64,000 nucleotides of DNA from Mycobacterium arosiense ATCC BAA-1401 = DSM 45069 (GCF_002086125.1 NZ_MVHG01000016.1:1-64000), one strand, 5' to 3'. Positions 17,961 to 31,381 are shown, counted from the stretch's first letter. The notes: generated by a model from the sequence alone, not told the origin. Numbers and translations: made by a program.

Positions 17961-18788
17961 GTGAGCATTGCCACCGCGCTCGACGCTGCGTCGAGCAAGC
18001 CGGCCAACGCCGCGGCCGCCGGGGCGAGCGGGCTGTGGGGGCGCCGCAAATGGGAAATCGTGCGCGTCGTGTCGCCGCTGGCGTTGTTGGCGCTGTGGCA
18101 GCTGGGCAGCGCGATCGGCATCATTCCCGCCGACGTGCTGCCGGCGCCCTCGTTGATCCTCGAGGCCGGCGTGGAGGTGACCCGCAACGGTCAGCTCGGC
18201 GACGCGCTGCACATCTCCACCGTCCGCGTCGTCGAGGGGCTGCTGCTGGGCGGGGTCATCGGGATCGTGGCGGGCGCGGCGGTCGGCCTGTCCCGTTGGG
18301 TCGAATCGACAGTGGACCCGCCCATGCAGATGGTCCGGGCGCTGCCGCACCTGGGGCTGATCCCGCTGTTCATCCTCTGGTTCGGGATCGGCGAGCTGCC
18401 CAAGGTGTTGCTCGTGGCGCTGGGCGTGGTCTTCCCGCTCTACCTCAACACTTTCTCGGCCATCCGCCAGGTCGACCCTAAGATGCTGGAGACCGCTCAG
18501 GTGCTGGGCTTTTCGTTTACTCAGCGGTTCGCCCGGATCATCGTGCCGAGCACCGCGCCGCAGGTGCTCGTCGGTCTCCGGCAGTCGCTGGCCATCGCGT
18601 GGTTGACGTTGATCGTCGCCGAGCAGATCAACGCCGACAAGGGGATCGGGTTTTTGATCAACAATGCCCGCGATTTCCTGCGGATCGACATCATCATCTT
18701 CGGGCTGACCATCTACGCCCTGCTCGGCATCATCACCGATGCGATCGTCCGACTCATCGAGCGGCGCACACTGCGCTACCGACAGTGA
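17961..18788 (+). CDS. SsuC-like ABC transporter permease
   Basis: Inner-membrane permease of the sulfonate/nitrate/taurine class (275 aa). About six membrane helices follow a short cytoplasmic N-terminus. The class signature around residues 180-230 includes the EAA-type loop ([25 protein letters not shown]) and then [20 protein letters not shown] longer frame to 17832 exists, but GTG 17961 with its TAGCGT box is the natural start. It overlaps the ATPase gene by 4 bp if that starts at GTG 18785. No periplasmic binding-protein gene is nearby, so the substrate cannot be assigned; position inside the cob genes might suggest a cobalt or corrinoid link, but the sequence class argues for sulfonates. 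Confidence 0.8.
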   Translation: MSIATALDAASSKPANAAAAGASGLWGRRKWEIVRVVSPLALLALWQLGSAIGIIPADVLPAPSLILEAGVEVTRNGQLGDALHISTVRVVEGLLLGGVIGIVAGAAVGLSRWVESTVDPPMQMVRALPHLGLIPLFILWFGIGELPKVLLVALGVVFPLYLNTFSAIRQVDPKMLETAQVLGFSFTQRFARIIVPSTAPQVLVGLRQSLAIAWLTLIVAEQINADKGIGFLINNARDFLRIDIIIFGLTIYALLGIITDAIVRLIERRTLRYRQ

Positions 18789-19555
18789 AAGGTTCCGGTT
18801 TGACTCTCATCGCTGAATCGGACGCCGCCACCCGCGGGCGGACCGACGTCGCCGGCGAGCTGCGCCACGTCGATAAGTGGTATGGAAACCGATTGGTGCT
18901 CAACGACGTATCGGTGCGCGTGAAACGCGGCGAGATCGTCGCACTGCTCGGACGCAGCGGCTCGGGCAAATCGACGGTGCTGCGGGTGCTGGCCGGTCTG
19001 TCGCGCGACCACAGCGGGCAGCGCGTGGTGTCCGGCGCCCCGGCGCTGGCATTCCAGGAGCCGCGCCTTTTTCCGTGGCGCGATGTGCGCACCAACGTCG
19101 GCTACGGCCTGACCCGCAGCCGCCTCCCGCGACAGCAGGTGCGGGAGCGCGCCGAGCGCGCCCTGGCCGACGTCGGGCTGGCCGACCGCGCCGGCGCGTG
19201 GCCCCTGACCCTGTCCGGCGGTCAGGCGCAACGTGTTTCGCTGGCCCGGGCACTGGTCGCCGAACCGCAACTGCTGCTGCTCGACGAACCGTTCGGCGCG
19301 CTCGACGCGCTGACCCGGTTGACCATGCACACACTGTTGCTAGATCTGTGGCGCCGGCACGGTTTCGGGGTGCTGCTGATCACGCACGACGTCGACGAAG
19401 CGGTGGCGCTCGCCGATCGCGTGCTGGTGCTCGAGGAAGGCCGCATCATCCAGACGCTGGCCATCGACGAGCCGCGCCGCGCACCCGGTGACCCCGGCCC
19501 CCACACCGAGCGGCACCGCGCGGAGCTGTTGAACCGTCTTGGCGTGCGGCTTTGA
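18785..19555 (+). CDS. SsuB-like ABC transporter ATPase
   Basis: Nucleotide-binding subunit for the adjacent permease. It shows Walker [11 protein letters not shown]-loop [10 protein letters not shown], signature LSGGQAQR, Walker B LLLLDEP, D-loop and H-loop THDVDEA. GTG 18785 overlaps the permease stop (GTGA). TTG 18800, preceded by AAAGG, is an alternative five codons later. The protein is about 256 aa, normal for SsuB. Confidence 0.85.
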   Translation: MKGSGLTLIAESDAATRGRTDVAGELRHVDKWYGNRLVLNDVSVRVKRGEIVALLGRSGSGKSTVLRVLAGLSRDHSGQRVVSGAPALAFQEPRLFPWRDVRTNVGYGLTRSRLPRQQVRERAERALADVGLADRAGAWPLTLSGGQAQRVSLARALVAEPQLLLLDEPFGALDALTRLTMHTLLLDLWRRHGFGVLLITHDVDEAVALADRVLVLEEGRIIQTLAIDEPRRAPGDPGPHTERHRAELLNRLGVRL

Positions 19556-19707
19556 GCAAGCGGTTTCGTCGCGCCGGCCGCCACGGTCGCAGTGCTGGCT
19601 ACCGGAATGGGCTTCGCGCACCGAAAGTTTGGGGCCAAGCCGCCACCGGCGGCCGTGACGGCGCTGCGCCAAGCCCTCGCGCCCGAGAGGATTGAACACG
19701 CGACAGT

Positions 19708-20400
19708 ATGGGCATCCTGGTGCCCGTGAGAACGGTGGAGTATGCCCCGGGCCGGCTGGCCGACGTCTTCGGTGAGCCGGCGCCATCCACGATCCTGCTC
19801 TGGCACGGGGCGCAAACCGACGCCCGCGCGGCCGTCGGCCCGCTGGCCGGCATGCTGGCCGGTCGCGCCGCGGTGGTGGTCGCGCCCGACTGGAACTCCC
19901 ATGCCGAGGACGGCGGACGCGCGGACCTGTTAGCGTCGCTGGAGTTCGTCCGCAACCTGGCCACCGACGCCGAGCGCATCCTGCTCGTCGGGTGGTCGAT
20001 GGGGGGTGCCGCCGCCGCCGGCGTCACGCTGCACGCGGGGCGGCTCGACTTCGTCCCCGCACACACGGTTTGCCTCGCCGGAGCCTTCATGGTCCCCGAC
20101 CCGATCTTCGGGGCGCCCCCGGCCGACGTTCTGAACGGTGCCGAAGTCGGTTCACCGTTCACGTTGCTGCACGGAGTCGATGACGACGTCGTCCCCGTCG
20201 ACGCGAGCAGAGACTTCGCCGCCCGCCTAAAACGGGCCGGCTGGCCGGTGGAAATGGTTGAGCTGGCGGCCGATCACGGCTCGATCGCGGGTGCCGACTA
20301 CGACGCCGTCGCGGACCGCTACGAACCGGCCAAGGACGGGCCGGCCCGGATCGTGGCCCAACAGGTTGCCGACCGGATCGCGGCGATGCTGGGCGGTTGA
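19708..20400 (+). CDS. Small alpha/beta-hydrolase (230 aa)
   Basis: Single-domain serine hydrolase. The oxyanion region is LLWHGAQTDA, the nucleophile elbow GWSMGGAA, a likely acid is Asp in LLHGVDDDVVPV, and the catalytic His in LAADHGSIAG. No signal peptide or membrane segment is seen; the substrate is unknown. It follows the ABC ATPase after 152 bp, where I see no further gene, and lies 56 bp before cobN. Confidence 0.75.
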   Translation: MGILVPVRTVEYAPGRLADVFGEPAPSTILLWHGAQTDARAAVGPLAGMLAGRAAVVVAPDWNSHAEDGGRADLLASLEFVRNLATDAERILLVGWSMGGAAAAGVTLHAGRLDFVPAHTVCLAGAFMVPDPIFGAPPADVLNGAEVGSPFTLLHGVDDDVVPVDASRDFAARLKRAGWPVEMVELAADHGSIAGADYDAVADRYEPAKDGPARIVAQQVADRIAAMLGG

Positions 20401-20456
20401 GCGGTGCGGCGCGGCCCAGTAAGCGCGGCCGCGGCCCGCTGCGGTACGAATGGTAA

Positions 20457-24032
<3,576 letters not shown>

Positions 24033-24051
24033 CTTCCGCCCCCGCCCGGCG

Positions 24052-24057
24052 TAGGTT
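24052..24057 (+). promoter_or_regulatory. Candidate -10 box (TAGGTT), leaderless
   Basis: TAGGTT ends six bases before GTG 24064, predicting an independent leaderless transcript for the FDOR-type gene just after cobN. Confidence 0.35.
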
Positions 24058-24063
24058 GACACC

Positions 24064-24453
24064 GTGACGCCGACTTTCGCCGACCTCGCCAGGGCCCAGT
24101 ACCTCCTGCTGACCACATTCACCAAGGACGGCAGGCCCAAGCCGACGCCGATCTGGGCGGCCGTGGACACACAGCGCGGCGACCGCCTCCTGGTCATCAC
24201 GCAGGAAAAGTCGTGGAAGGTCAAGCGAATCCGCAACACCCCGCGGGTCACGTTGGCCACCTGCACCATGAACGGTCGCCCCACCAGCGAGGCCGTCGAG
24301 GCGACCGCGGCCATCCTGGACAAGTCGGAAACGGCGGCGGTCTACGACGCGATCGGCAAGCGTTACGGCATCGTGGGCAAGGTGTTCAACCTCTTCAGCA
24401 AGCTGCGCGGCGGCATGCAGAACAACGTTGGCCTCGAGCTGAAAGTGGCCTGA
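24064..24453 (+). CDS. PPOX/FDOR-class F420- or flavin-dependent oxidoreductase (Rv2061c-like)
   Basis: A 129-aa split beta-barrel protein: ARAQYLLLTTFTKDGRPKPT, TPIWAAVD, ITQEKSWKVKRIRNTPRVTL. It corresponds to Rv2061c, next to cobN in M. tuberculosis as well. Family members bind F420, FMN or heme; which applies here is not settled by the sequence. The GTG start has a TAGGTT box six bases upstream. A short perfect hairpin follows the stop. Confidence 0.82.
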   Translation: MTPTFADLARAQYLLLTTFTKDGRPKPTPIWAAVDTQRGDRLLVITQEKSWKVKRIRNTPRVTLATCTMNGRPTSEAVEATAAILDKSETAAVYDAIGKRYGIVGKVFNLFSKLRGGMQNNVGLELKVA

Positions 24454-24454
24454 T

Positions 24455-24469
24455 TCGAAGCGACTTCGA
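24455..24469. terminator. Short perfect hairpin between convergent genes
   Basis: TCGAAG and CTTCGA are perfect arms around a 3-nt loop, placed directly after the + strand stop and 12 bp before the - strand stop. It lacks a U-tract, as do many mycobacterial terminators, so this is a weak candidate for a bidirectional terminator. Confidence 0.3.
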
Positions 24470-24480
24470 CCCGCTGACGA

Positions 24481-25188
24481 CTACGTCGCGGCGCCGGTCC
24501 CCAGATGCTCGCCGAAGAACGCGAATACCCGCCGCCACGCGTCTTCGGTGGCGTCGCGGTCGTAGCCGAAACCCGCGATGCGAAGCAGCGGTTGGCCGGG
24601 CAGCTCGTTGGCGAAGCTGTGCCCGACGCCCGGGTAGGTCTTCACATCGGCGGTGATGTTCTTTGCGGCGATGGTCTTGCTCAGCTTTTCGGGCGCCCCC
24701 CGCCCCAGCGGGTCCCGGCCGCCGAAGCTCGCCACCACCGGGCACGCGCCGTCGAGCGTCTTGTCGAGGTTGCGCGGCAGGGGAGCGCCGTAGAACGGTG
24801 CGGAGGCACCAAAACCTCTGGGAGACATGACAAGAGCGAACTGGCCGCCCATGCAGAAGCCCGCGATACCGACCTGGCCGGAACACTCCGGCATGGCCTT
24901 CAGGTGGTCCCGCGCGGCCAGGATGTCGTCCAAGGCGCGGCCGCGCTGCGTCTGCAGCTCCTTCATGACGCGCGTGATGCAGCGGATGCGGCCACCGCGT
25001 GCATACAAGTTCGGGGTCAGCGCCAGATAACCCGCCGCGGCGATGCGGTCGTTGATCGATTGCTTGTCTCGTCCGTAGCCGATCGCATCGTGGATCACCA
25101 CCACACCAGGCCACGGGTCGTGCCCCGAGGGCGTGCTCAGTAACGCATCGATCGGTCCGTCGGGGGTGTCGATCTGAATCGTCGTCAT
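24481..25188 (-). CDS. Dienelactone hydrolase family protein (Rv2054-like)
   Basis: A 235-aa alpha/beta-hydrolase with a cysteine nucleophile in GFCMGG (the DLH hallmark), Asp in FGGRDPL and His in GVGHSFANE. ATG 25188 (TTIQIDTPDGPIDALL) is chosen because family similarity begins there; the frame is open to 25263 but without conserved sequence. In relatives it lies between Rv2053c and the cob genes, as here. It is divergent from fxsA, with 73 bp between them. The physiological substrate is unknown. Confidence 0.88.
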   Translation of the reverse strand: MTTIQIDTPDGPIDALLSTPSGHDPWPGVVVIHDAIGYGRDKQSINDRIAAAGYLALTPNLYARGGRIRCITRVMKELQTQRGRALDDILAARDHLKAMPECSGQVGIAGFCMGGQFALVMSPRGFGASAPFYGAPLPRNLDKTLDGACPVVASFGGRDPLGRGAPEKLSKTIAAKNITADVKTYPGVGHSFANELPGQPLLRIAGFGYDRDATEDAWRRVFAFFGEHLGTGAAT

Positions 25189-25261
25189 AGCGTCATCTAA
25201 CTGCAATCGCACCGCCGAACACCACGGGAACTTCGGTGCGGCCCGCGGACGTTGGTCTGGC

Positions 25262-25789
25262 ATGGTGTCGCGGCTGTTATTGATCTACGCCGTCGTCGAA
25301 CTCGCGGTGATCTTCGCACTGGTGTCGACGATTGGATGGGGCTGGACCCTGCTGGTGCTGTTGGCGACCGTCTTGCTCGGTTGGGGCCTCGTCGCCCCGA
25401 TGGCGGGTTCGCACCTCATCCGCCGGATCGGGCGACTGCGCTCCGGCCTGGCCGAGCAACGCTCCGCGGCCGGCGACGGTGCGCTGGTCAGCCTGGCCGC
25501 GCTGCTGGTTCTGGTCCCCGGACTGGTCAGCACCGCGCTGGGCCTGCTGCTGTTGATCCCGCCGGTGCGGTCGGCCGTCGGCCCCGGGCTGACCGCACTG
25601 GCGGTGCGCAAACTGCAGCGCCAGATGCCCGGACTCGGCTATGCGAACGCCCTTCGCCCGCAGCCCCGCCCGGCTAGCGGCTACTACCCGGATGCCGGCC
25701 GCGGCCGTGGCGACTACATCGACGGTGAGGTCATCGATGTCCACGCTGTCGAGGCGCCGGCGCGGCCGCACCCATTCGACGGACGCTGA
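25262..25789 (+). CDS. FxsA family membrane protein (Rv2053c-like)
   Basis: A 175-aa membrane protein with three or four helices (LLLIYAVVELAVIFALVST, LLVLLATVLLGWGLVAP, ALVSLAALLVLVPGLVSTALG) and a soluble Pro/Arg-rich tail. FxsA in E. coli is linked to phage exclusion when overproduced; its role in mycobacteria is unknown. The pattern and 175-aa length equal Rv2053c in memory. A MIRU-type tandem repeat begins 56 bp after its stop. Confidence 0.85.
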   Translation: MVSRLLLIYAVVELAVIFALVSTIGWGWTLLVLLATVLLGWGLVAPMAGSHLIRRIGRLRSGLAEQRSAAGDGALVSLAALLVLVPGLVSTALGLLLLIPPVRSAVGPGLTALAVRKLQRQMPGLGYANALRPQPRPASGYYPDAGRGRGDYIDGEVIDVHAVEAPARPHPFDGR

Positions 25790-25845
25790 CGCGGGAACCC
25801 GCCGACCGTTATTGCCGCCCGGACAGTTCAACGTAGCTTTGGTCT

Positions 25846-25968
25846 GTGACCGATGGTCCCACTCCTCCTCAGGCCGTTGCACGGCCTGCATCGTCGCGGG
25901 ACGTGACCGATGGTCCCACTCCTCCTCAGGCCGTTGCACGGCCTGCATCGTCGCGGGACGTGACCGAT
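25846..25968. repeat. MIRU-like tandem repeat (57-bp unit, two copies plus 9 bp)
   Basis: Two identical 57-bp units (25846-25902, 25903-25959) are followed by the first nine bases of a third. Each unit contains CAGGCCGT and ACGGCCTG, a perfect 8-bp stem with a 3-nt loop, and, on the - strand, the GCGACGATGCAG and GAGGAGGAG motifs I associate with MIRUs. The unit is 19 codons long, so it keeps frame. From GTG 25846 a 44-codon micro-ORF runs across the array, and its TAG (25978-25980) overlaps the start region of the amidohydrolase. It is likely variable in copy number. Confidence 0.75.
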
Positions 25969-25969
25969 C

Positions 25970-27580
25970 GTGACCGTTAGTTCCGCACCGGTGACCCTGC
26001 TGATCAATGGCCGGGTGCACAGCCCGGCCCAACCCGACGCGACCGCGATGGCCGTCCGCGACGGCGTGGTGGCATGGCTGGGCGGCGACGACGTCGGCCG
26101 TCGCATGTTCCCCGATGCTGTCGTCGACGACCTCGACGGCGGGTTCGTCACCCCGGGATTCGTCGACAGCCACATCCATCTCACCGCCACCGGGCTGACG
26201 CTGAGCGGGCTGGACCTGCGCGGCGCCGCCTCGCGCGCCCAGTGCCTGCAGATGGTCGCCGACTACGCCGCCGCCCATCCCCGCCAGCCGGTGTGGGGAC
26301 ATGGCTGGGACGAAACGTCGTGGCCGGAAAACCGCCCGCCCAGCACCGCCGACCTGGATGCCGTCGTCGCCGACCGGCCCGCGTACCTGGCCCGCGTGGA
26401 CGTGCACTCCGCGCTCGCGTCGACGGGCCTGCGGCGGCTGGTCGCCGAACTTCCGGCGGCGACCGGTTACAGCGCCGAGGGACCGCTGGTCGGGGACGCA
26501 CACCATCGGGTGCGCGCCGCGGCGCGGAACCTGTTGACGGCCGAACAGCTCGCCGAAGCCCGCGCCACGGCTCTGCGGGCGGCCGCGGCGGCCGGCATCG
26601 TCGCGGTGCACGAATGCGCCGGGCCCGACATCGGCGGGATCGACGAGTGGTTGCAGTTGCGCGCCCTCGATCAGGGTGTCGAGGTGGTCGGTTATTGGGG
26701 TGAGCCGGTCAGCAGCCCCGCCCAGGCACAAGAACTGATGGCGGCGACCGGCGCCCATGGGCTGGCCGGCGACCTGTTCGTCGACGGGGCGCTGGGGTCA
26801 CGCACCGCCTGGCTGCACGAGCCGTACGCGGATGCGCCCGACCGCACCGGAACCTGCTACCTGGAACCCGAGGCCGTGCAGGCACACCTGCTGGCCTGCA
26901 CGCGGGCCGAGGTAACCGCCGGATTCCATGTCATCGGAGACGCCGCGGTGGCCACCGTGGTGGATGCCCTCGAGCGCGTCGTCGCCGACCTCGGGCCCGT
27001 CGCCGTCGCGCGCTGCGGACACCGGCTTGAGCACGTCGAGATGGTCAGCGCCGATCAAGCTGGCAAGCTGGGCCGGTGGGGGATCATCGCCAGCGTGCAG
27101 CCCAACTTCGACGCGCTCTGGGGCGGCGCCGACGGCATGTACGCGCAGCGGCTCGGTGCCCGGCGAGGCAGTCGGCTCAATCCCTTTGCGCTGTTAGCAT
27201 CCCAAGGCGTGCCCCTCGCGCTAGGTTCCGACGCCCCGGTCACGGGCTTCGACCCGTGGTTGAGCGTGCGGGCGGCGGTCAATCACCGCACCCCCGGCAG
27301 CGGGGTCTCGGCGCGGGCCGCGTTTGCTGCGGGCACCCGCGGGGGCTGGCGGGCGGCCGGTGTCCGCGACGGCAAGACGGGCACCCTGGTGCCCGGCGCG
27401 CCCGCCTCGTACGCCATCTGGGATGCCGGGGACCTCGAGGTGCACGCCCCGCAAGACACCGTCCAGCGTTGGTCGACCGACCCGCGTTCCCGGGTGCCCG
27501 CGTTGCCCCGATTGGGCCCGGACGACCCCCTCCCGCGGTGCCGGCGGACGGTGCATCGGGGCGCTGTCATCCATGATTAG
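25970..27580 (+). CDS. YtcJ-like metal-dependent amidohydrolase (Rv2052c-like)
   Basis: A 536-aa amidohydrolase_3 protein. Metal-site motifs are FVDSHIHL (HxH) near residue 66, FHVIGDAAV and HRLEHVEM in the middle, and LGSDAPV near residue 422. Such enzymes hydrolyse amides, esters or N-formyl groups; the substrate is unknown. The GTG start sits inside the end of the MIRU-type micro-ORF, so initiation may be coupled to it. The last codons overlap the likely lnt start (ATG 27573), indicating an operon with lnt and ppm1. Confidence 0.85.
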   Translation: MTVSSAPVTLLINGRVHSPAQPDATAMAVRDGVVAWLGGDDVGRRMFPDAVVDDLDGGFVTPGFVDSHIHLTATGLTLSGLDLRGAASRAQCLQMVADYAAAHPRQPVWGHGWDETSWPENRPPSTADLDAVVADRPAYLARVDVHSALASTGLRRLVAELPAATGYSAEGPLVGDAHHRVRAAARNLLTAEQLAEARATALRAAAAAGIVAVHECAGPDIGGIDEWLQLRALDQGVEVVGYWGEPVSSPAQAQELMAATGAHGLAGDLFVDGALGSRTAWLHEPYADAPDRTGTCYLEPEAVQAHLLACTRAEVTAGFHVIGDAAVATVVDALERVVADLGPVAVARCGHRLEHVEMVSADQAGKLGRWGIIASVQPNFDALWGGADGMYAQRLGARRGSRLNPFALLASQGVPLALGSDAPVTGFDPWLSVRAAVNHRTPGSGVSARAAFAAGTRGGWRAAGVRDGKTGTLVPGAPASYAIWDAGDLEVHAPQDTVQRWSTDPRSRVPALPRLGPDDPLPRCRRTVHRGAVIHD

Positions 27581-29627
27581 GAACCGGCCGGGCGACGACG
27601 AGCCCGCCGACCGCGCCGGTGCGGCCGACGCGGTGGACGACGACCCGCCCCGGCGGCCTGACACCGACCCCATCAGCGACGAGGCCGAATCGGACCGCGA
27701 AGAGCAGCCCGCAGAAGTGCACCCCGAGCCAAACGCCTGCGACCGCGACGAAGGCTCCATGGAATCGGAAACGGGCGACGACCGCCGGCCCTCCGGGCCC
27801 ACCCTGGCCGATGGGCTGGGGACGGCGGCGCGCGGTGCGCTGACCGGACTGGGGGCCGCGGTGATCGCGCGGCTGCCCGGTGCCCAGGCCGTCATGCTGC
27901 CCCGCCTGACCCGACTCAGTTGCGTCATCGTGGGCGGCCTCCTGCTCTGCGCCAGCTTTCCGTCGCTGAACTGGTGGTGGGGCGCCGTACTGGCCGCTGC
28001 GTTGCTGGCGTGGGTGCTGACGCACCCCGCGACCACACCGGCGGGCGGCCTGGGTTACGCGTTCCTATTCGGGCTGGCGTTCTACCTGCCGCTGCTGCCG
28101 TGGGTCGGGCTGCTGGTCGGCCCCATCCCATGGATCGCGCTCGCGACCGTCTCGGCGTTGTTTCCCGCCCTGTTCGGCCTGTGCGCCGTCATCGTGCGCC
28201 GGTTGCCCGGCTGGCCCATCTGGTTCGCGCTGATCTGGGCGGCTCAGGAGTGGCTCAAGTCGAGCGTCCCGTTCGGCGGCTTTCCCTGGGGCTCGGTGGC
28301 CTTCGGTCAGACGCACGGTCCGTTCCTGCCGCTGGTCCAGCTCGGCGGCGTGGCGCTGCTGTCCATGGCGATCATGATGATGGGCTTCAGCGCGACGGCC
28401 ATCGCGCTCGAAATCGTGAAGTGGTGGCAGTCCGGTCACCCCGCCCCTCGCGCTGGGGGCGGCAGCGGCGCCGAAGATCCCGCGCAGCCCGCTGCCGCGC
28501 CGCCGGCGGTGGTGCTGCCCGGCGTCTGCATCTGCCTGGTGCTCTTCGCGTCGCTCATCGTCTGGCCGCAGGTGCGCCACGCCGGTACCGGGTCGGGTGG
28601 CGAGCCGCCGGTCACGGTCGCGGCCGTGCAGGGCAACGTGCCGCGGCTGGGCTTCGAGTTCAACGAACAGCGGCGGGCGGTGCTGGACAACCACGTCCTG
28701 GAGACTCTGCGGCTGGCCGATGACGTGCGCGCCGGGGCCGCTCCGCAACCGCAATTCGTGATCTGGCCGGAGGACTCGTCGGACATCGACCCGCTGGTCA
28801 ACGGCGACGCCGCCCTGCAGATCTCCAAGGCTGCGGCGGCCATCGGCGCGCCGATCCTGATCGGCAGCGTGCTCGAGGTCCCGGGACGTTCACCGCAGGA
28901 TTCGAACTACACCAACACGATGATCGTGTGGAATCCGGCCACCGGCCCGGCCGATCGCCATGACAAGGAAATCGTGCAGCCGTTCGGCGAGTATCTGCCG
29001 ATGCCGTGGCTGTTCAAGCACCTGTCCGGCTACGCCGACCGCGCCGGAAGCTTCGTGCCCCGCCGGGGATCCGGTGTGGTGCACATCGCCGGGGTGCCCC
29101 TGGGCGTCGCCACCTGCTGGGAAGTGATCTTCGACCGGGTGCCGCGACACGCGGTGCTCGACGGTGCCCAACTGCTGGCCGTGCCGGCCAACAACGCCAC
29201 CTTCAACAAGACGATGAGTGAGCAGCAGCTGGCGTTCGCCAAGGTCCGGGCCGTCGAACACGATAGATACGTGGTGGTCGCCGGCACCACCGGGATCAGC
29301 GCCGCGGTCGCCCCCGACGGCGGCGAACTGGCACGCACCGACTTCTTCCAGCCCGCGTATCTGGACATGCAGGTGCGCCTCAAGACCAGGCTGACGCCGG
29401 CGACCCGGTGGGGACCGCTGGTGCAATGGGCCATGGCCCTGGCGGCCGGAGCGGTCATCCTGGTCGGGATACGGCACAATGGATGGTTCCCGCGTTCGAT
29501 ACGTCTGCGGTCCACACGTCGATCGACAGGGTCCGGCGCCATCCCGGGCAAACCCCCGCCCGACCAGCACGACTCAGACACTGCGCCCGACTCCCGGGAC
29601 CGCACGCCGGCAGACGACGGCGACTGA
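27573..29627 (+). CDS. lnt: Apolipoprotein N-acyltransferase Lnt
   Basis: Adds the third acyl chain to the N-terminal cysteine of lipoproteins in the cytoplasmic membrane. ATG 27573 overlaps the amidohydrolase stop. This start adds a ~60-residue acidic, Pro-rich cytoplasmic leader, and ATG 27759 is an alternative. Six or so membrane helices follow, then the extracytoplasmic nitrilase-like domain with the Glu-Lys-Cys triad in [23 protein letters not shown] and [11 protein letters not shown] last helix ([16 protein letters not shown]) and a hydrophilic tail close it. In M. tuberculosis I recall this as the first half of the fused Rv2051c; here a stop at 29625 separates it from ppm1. Confidence 0.88.
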   Translation: MIRNRPGDDEPADRAGAADAVDDDPPRRPDTDPISDEAESDREEQPAEVHPEPNACDRDEGSMESETGDDRRPSGPTLADGLGTAARGALTGLGAAVIARLPGAQAVMLPRLTRLSCVIVGGLLLCASFPSLNWWWGAVLAAALLAWVLTHPATTPAGGLGYAFLFGLAFYLPLLPWVGLLVGPIPWIALATVSALFPALFGLCAVIVRRLPGWPIWFALIWAAQEWLKSSVPFGGFPWGSVAFGQTHGPFLPLVQLGGVALLSMAIMMMGFSATAIALEIVKWWQSGHPAPRAGGGSGAEDPAQPAAAPPAVVLPGVCICLVLFASLIVWPQVRHAGTGSGGEPPVTVAAVQGNVPRLGFEFNEQRRAVLDNHVLETLRLADDVRAGAAPQPQFVIWPEDSSDIDPLVNGDAALQISKAAAAIGAPILIGSVLEVPGRSPQDSNYTNTMIVWNPATGPADRHDKEIVQPFGEYLPMPWLFKHLSGYADRAGSFVPRRGSGVVHIAGVPLGVATCWEVIFDRVPRHAVLDGAQLLAVPANNATFNKTMSEQQLAFAKVRAVEHDRYVVVAGTTGISAAVAPDGGELARTDFFQPAYLDMQVRLKTRLTPATRWGPLVQWAMALAAGAVILVGIRHNGWFPRSIRLRSTRRSTGSGAIPGKPPPDQHDSDTAPDSRDRTPADDGD

Positions 29628-29688
29628 TGACACTCCGTCCGACCAGGACGGCCGACTTCTTCGGATTCGGGCGACACAGAGGAGCTAC

Positions 29689-30483
29689 ATGACCACCGGC
29701 CAGCCGGCGCCCCAGGTTTCGGGCAACCGTCCCAGCCAGCGCGTCTTGGTGATCATCCCCACCTACAACGAGCTGGAGAACCTCCCGGTGATCCACCGGC
29801 GGCTCAAAGAGGCGTGCCCGCACGTGCACCTGCTCGTGGTGGACGACAGCAGCCCGGACGGCACCGGCCGGCTCGCCGAGGAGCTGGCGGCCGGCGACGC
29901 GGGCCGCACGCACGTCATGCACCGCACCGCCAAGGACGGCCTGGGCGCGGCGTACCTGGCGGGCTTCGCCTGGGGATTGAGCCGTGACTATTCGGTGCTG
30001 GTCGAGATGGACGCCGACGGCAGCCATGCGCCCGAACAGCTGCACCGCCTACTGGACGCCGTCGACGCCGGGGCCGATCTGGCCATCGGGTCGCGCTATG
30101 TGGACGGCGGGACGGTGCGCAACTGGCCGTGGCGGCGCTGGGCGTTGTCCTGGACGGCGAACACCTATGCCCGGCTGGCGCTCGGCATCGGCGTGCACGA
30201 CATCACCGCCGGCTACCGCGCCTACCGCCGCGAAGTGCTCGAAGCGATCGACCTCGACGGCGTCGACTCCAAGGGCTACTGCTTCCAGATCGATCTGACC
30301 TGGCGCACCATTTGCAACGGCTTCACCATCGCCGAGGTCCCCATCACCTTCACCGAGCGCGAACTCGGCGTGTCCAAGATGAGTGGATCGAACATCCGCG
30401 AGGCCCTGGTCAAAGTCACCCGCTGGGGTATCGAGGGCCGACGGTCGGGCGCCCGGACGAGCAGGGCCGACAAACCCAGCTAG
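29689..30483 (+). CDS. ppm1: Polyprenol monophosphomannose synthase Ppm1
   Basis: GT2 glycosyltransferase (264 aa) that transfers mannose from GDP-mannose to polyprenyl phosphate, supplying the lipid-linked mannose for LM/LAM and glycoproteins. Motifs: [28 protein letters not shown], the metal-binding [12 protein letters not shown], and [20 protein letters not shown] 29689 has a GAGGAGC Shine-Dalgarno. It lies 61 bp after lnt as a separate gene. The spacer, read in the frame starting at 29628, encodes [10 protein letters not shown], resembling the linker I recall in the fused M. tuberculosis protein. Confidence 0.92.
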   Translation: MTTGQPAPQVSGNRPSQRVLVIIPTYNELENLPVIHRRLKEACPHVHLLVVDDSSPDGTGRLAEELAAGDAGRTHVMHRTAKDGLGAAYLAGFAWGLSRDYSVLVEMDADGSHAPEQLHRLLDAVDAGADLAIGSRYVDGGTVRNWPWRRWALSWTANTYARLALGIGVHDITAGYRAYRREVLEAIDLDGVDSKGYCFQIDLTWRTICNGFTIAEVPITFTERELGVSKMSGSNIREALVKVTRWGIEGRRSGARTSRADKPS

Positions 30484-30504
30484 TCGCCCGGCTGAGTCGC
30501 CGGA

Positions 30505-30840
30505 TCAGCCGCGACGGCGGGTCTTGATGATCTCGAGGCGCTCCTTGAGCAACTCTTCGAGTTCCTCGACCGAGCGGCGCTCCAGCAGCATGTCCCAGTG
30601 CGTCCGCGGCGGCTTCACCTTCTTCGGCTCGGGCAGGTCGCCCTCGATCAGGGTGCCTTCCAGGCCGTTGCGGCACAGCCAGGTGCCGGGGATTTCGGCG
30701 TCGTCGGCGAAGGGAACCTCGAACTCTTCGCCGTTCTCGGTGCGGTACTTAGCGAGCTGACGCGGGGCCAGGTCGTGGTTGCGGTCCGTCTCGTAGCTCA
30801 CGGCCCCGAGGCGGCTGCCTCTCAGTACGCGATCAGCCAT
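30505..30840 (-). CDS. rbpA: RNA polymerase-binding protein RbpA
   Basis: Actinobacterial transcription activator (111 aa) that binds RNA polymerase with SigA/SigB and stabilises open complexes; linked to rifampicin tolerance. It shows the N-terminal tail (MADRVLRGSRLGAVSYETDR), the core barrel with TENGEEFEVPFADDAEIP and WLCRNG, the basic linker (KKVKPPRTHWDMLLERRS) and the sigma-interacting helix (EELEELLKERLEIIK). It is convergent with ppm1 and essentially identical in layout to Rv2050. Confidence 0.95.
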   Translation of the reverse strand: MADRVLRGSRLGAVSYETDRNHDLAPRQLAKYRTENGEEFEVPFADDAEIPGTWLCRNGLEGTLIEGDLPEPKKVKPPRTHWDMLLERRSVEELEELLKERLEIIKTRRRG

Positions 30841-31004
30841 GGCTGCTACTCCTTCAGGTCTTCGCGGAGCTCCTCGGCTCCCTTACTGCAATCAGTGCAC
30901 TCTTCATCTAGCAAACGCTGCGGCCATCTGCGCAGTTCCCCAGCCGAAGCCGGGCATACGCGACGCGACCTTCAATGATACCGGGGTCTCCGGGAAAACC
31001 CGAC

Positions 31005-31010
31005 TAAAGT
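31005..31010 (+). promoter_or_regulatory. Candidate -10 box (TAAAGT), leaderless
   Basis: TAAAGT fits TANNNT and ends eight bases before GTG 31019, a normal distance for a leaderless start. Confidence 0.35.
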
Positions 31011-31018
31011 CGGCAGGC

Positions 31019-31381
31019 GTGAGCCGCCGTACCCGCCGCCCGCAACCTTGTCGCTGGTGCGGTCGAGACGTCACCGACGTGGGAATGGGCCGTCGACGCC
31101 AATACTGCCGGCAGTCGTGCCGGCAGCGGGCGTACGAGCAACGGGCCTTGCTGAACCGGAACGGCACTGAGTTCTCGTCGGCGTTGGCTCCTGACGCGGT
31201 GGTGCTGTCGGCCGACGAAGCGGCCGACCTGTCCGATCGCGTCTACCAGGTGCGCTGCGCGGCCGAGGACGTCGCAACGGCCGTCGACGAAGGCGCCGGC
31301 GCCACCGAGCTGCGCCAGTTATGCGACACGCTGATCCAGGCCGTCAGGGTCGCCGACGGCTGGCGCCGAGCGGGTGTGTGA
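31019..31381 (+). CDS. Small zinc-ribbon protein (Rv2049c-like)
   Basis: A 120-aa basic protein starting at GTG 31019. The N-terminal ~45 residues hold two Cys pairs, CRWCGRD and YCRQSC, set in a very Arg-rich context (RRTRRPQ, RRRQYCRQSCRQRAYEQRAL), consistent with a small zinc-binding nucleic-acid-binding fold. The C-terminal half is helical and acidic. As I recall Rv2049c is shorter (about 73 aa), so the C-terminal extension may be lineage-specific. The frame stays open upstream to 30839 without recognisable sequence. Function unknown. Confidence 0.75.
   Translation: MSRRTRRPQPCRWCGRDVTDVGMGRRRQYCRQSCRQRAYEQRALLNRNGTEFSSALAPDAVVLSADEAADLSDRVYQVRCAAEDVATAVDEGAGATELRQLCDTLIQAVRVADGWRRAGV

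Noticed and set aside
19556..19707. Possible coding remnant (a frame through MGFAHRKFGAKPP) after the ABC ATPase
   Set aside because: No start or ribosome binding site and no recognisable family; left as non-coding.
19556..20456. Cobalamin riboswitch upstream of cobN or the hydrolase
   Set aside because: I saw no B12-box-like core or typical fold in the short gaps before cobN, cobG or cobL; a covariance-model search would be decisive.
25846..25968. CRISPR-like array
   Set aside because: The 57-bp units are directly adjacent with no unique spacers; it is a tandem MIRU-type repeat.
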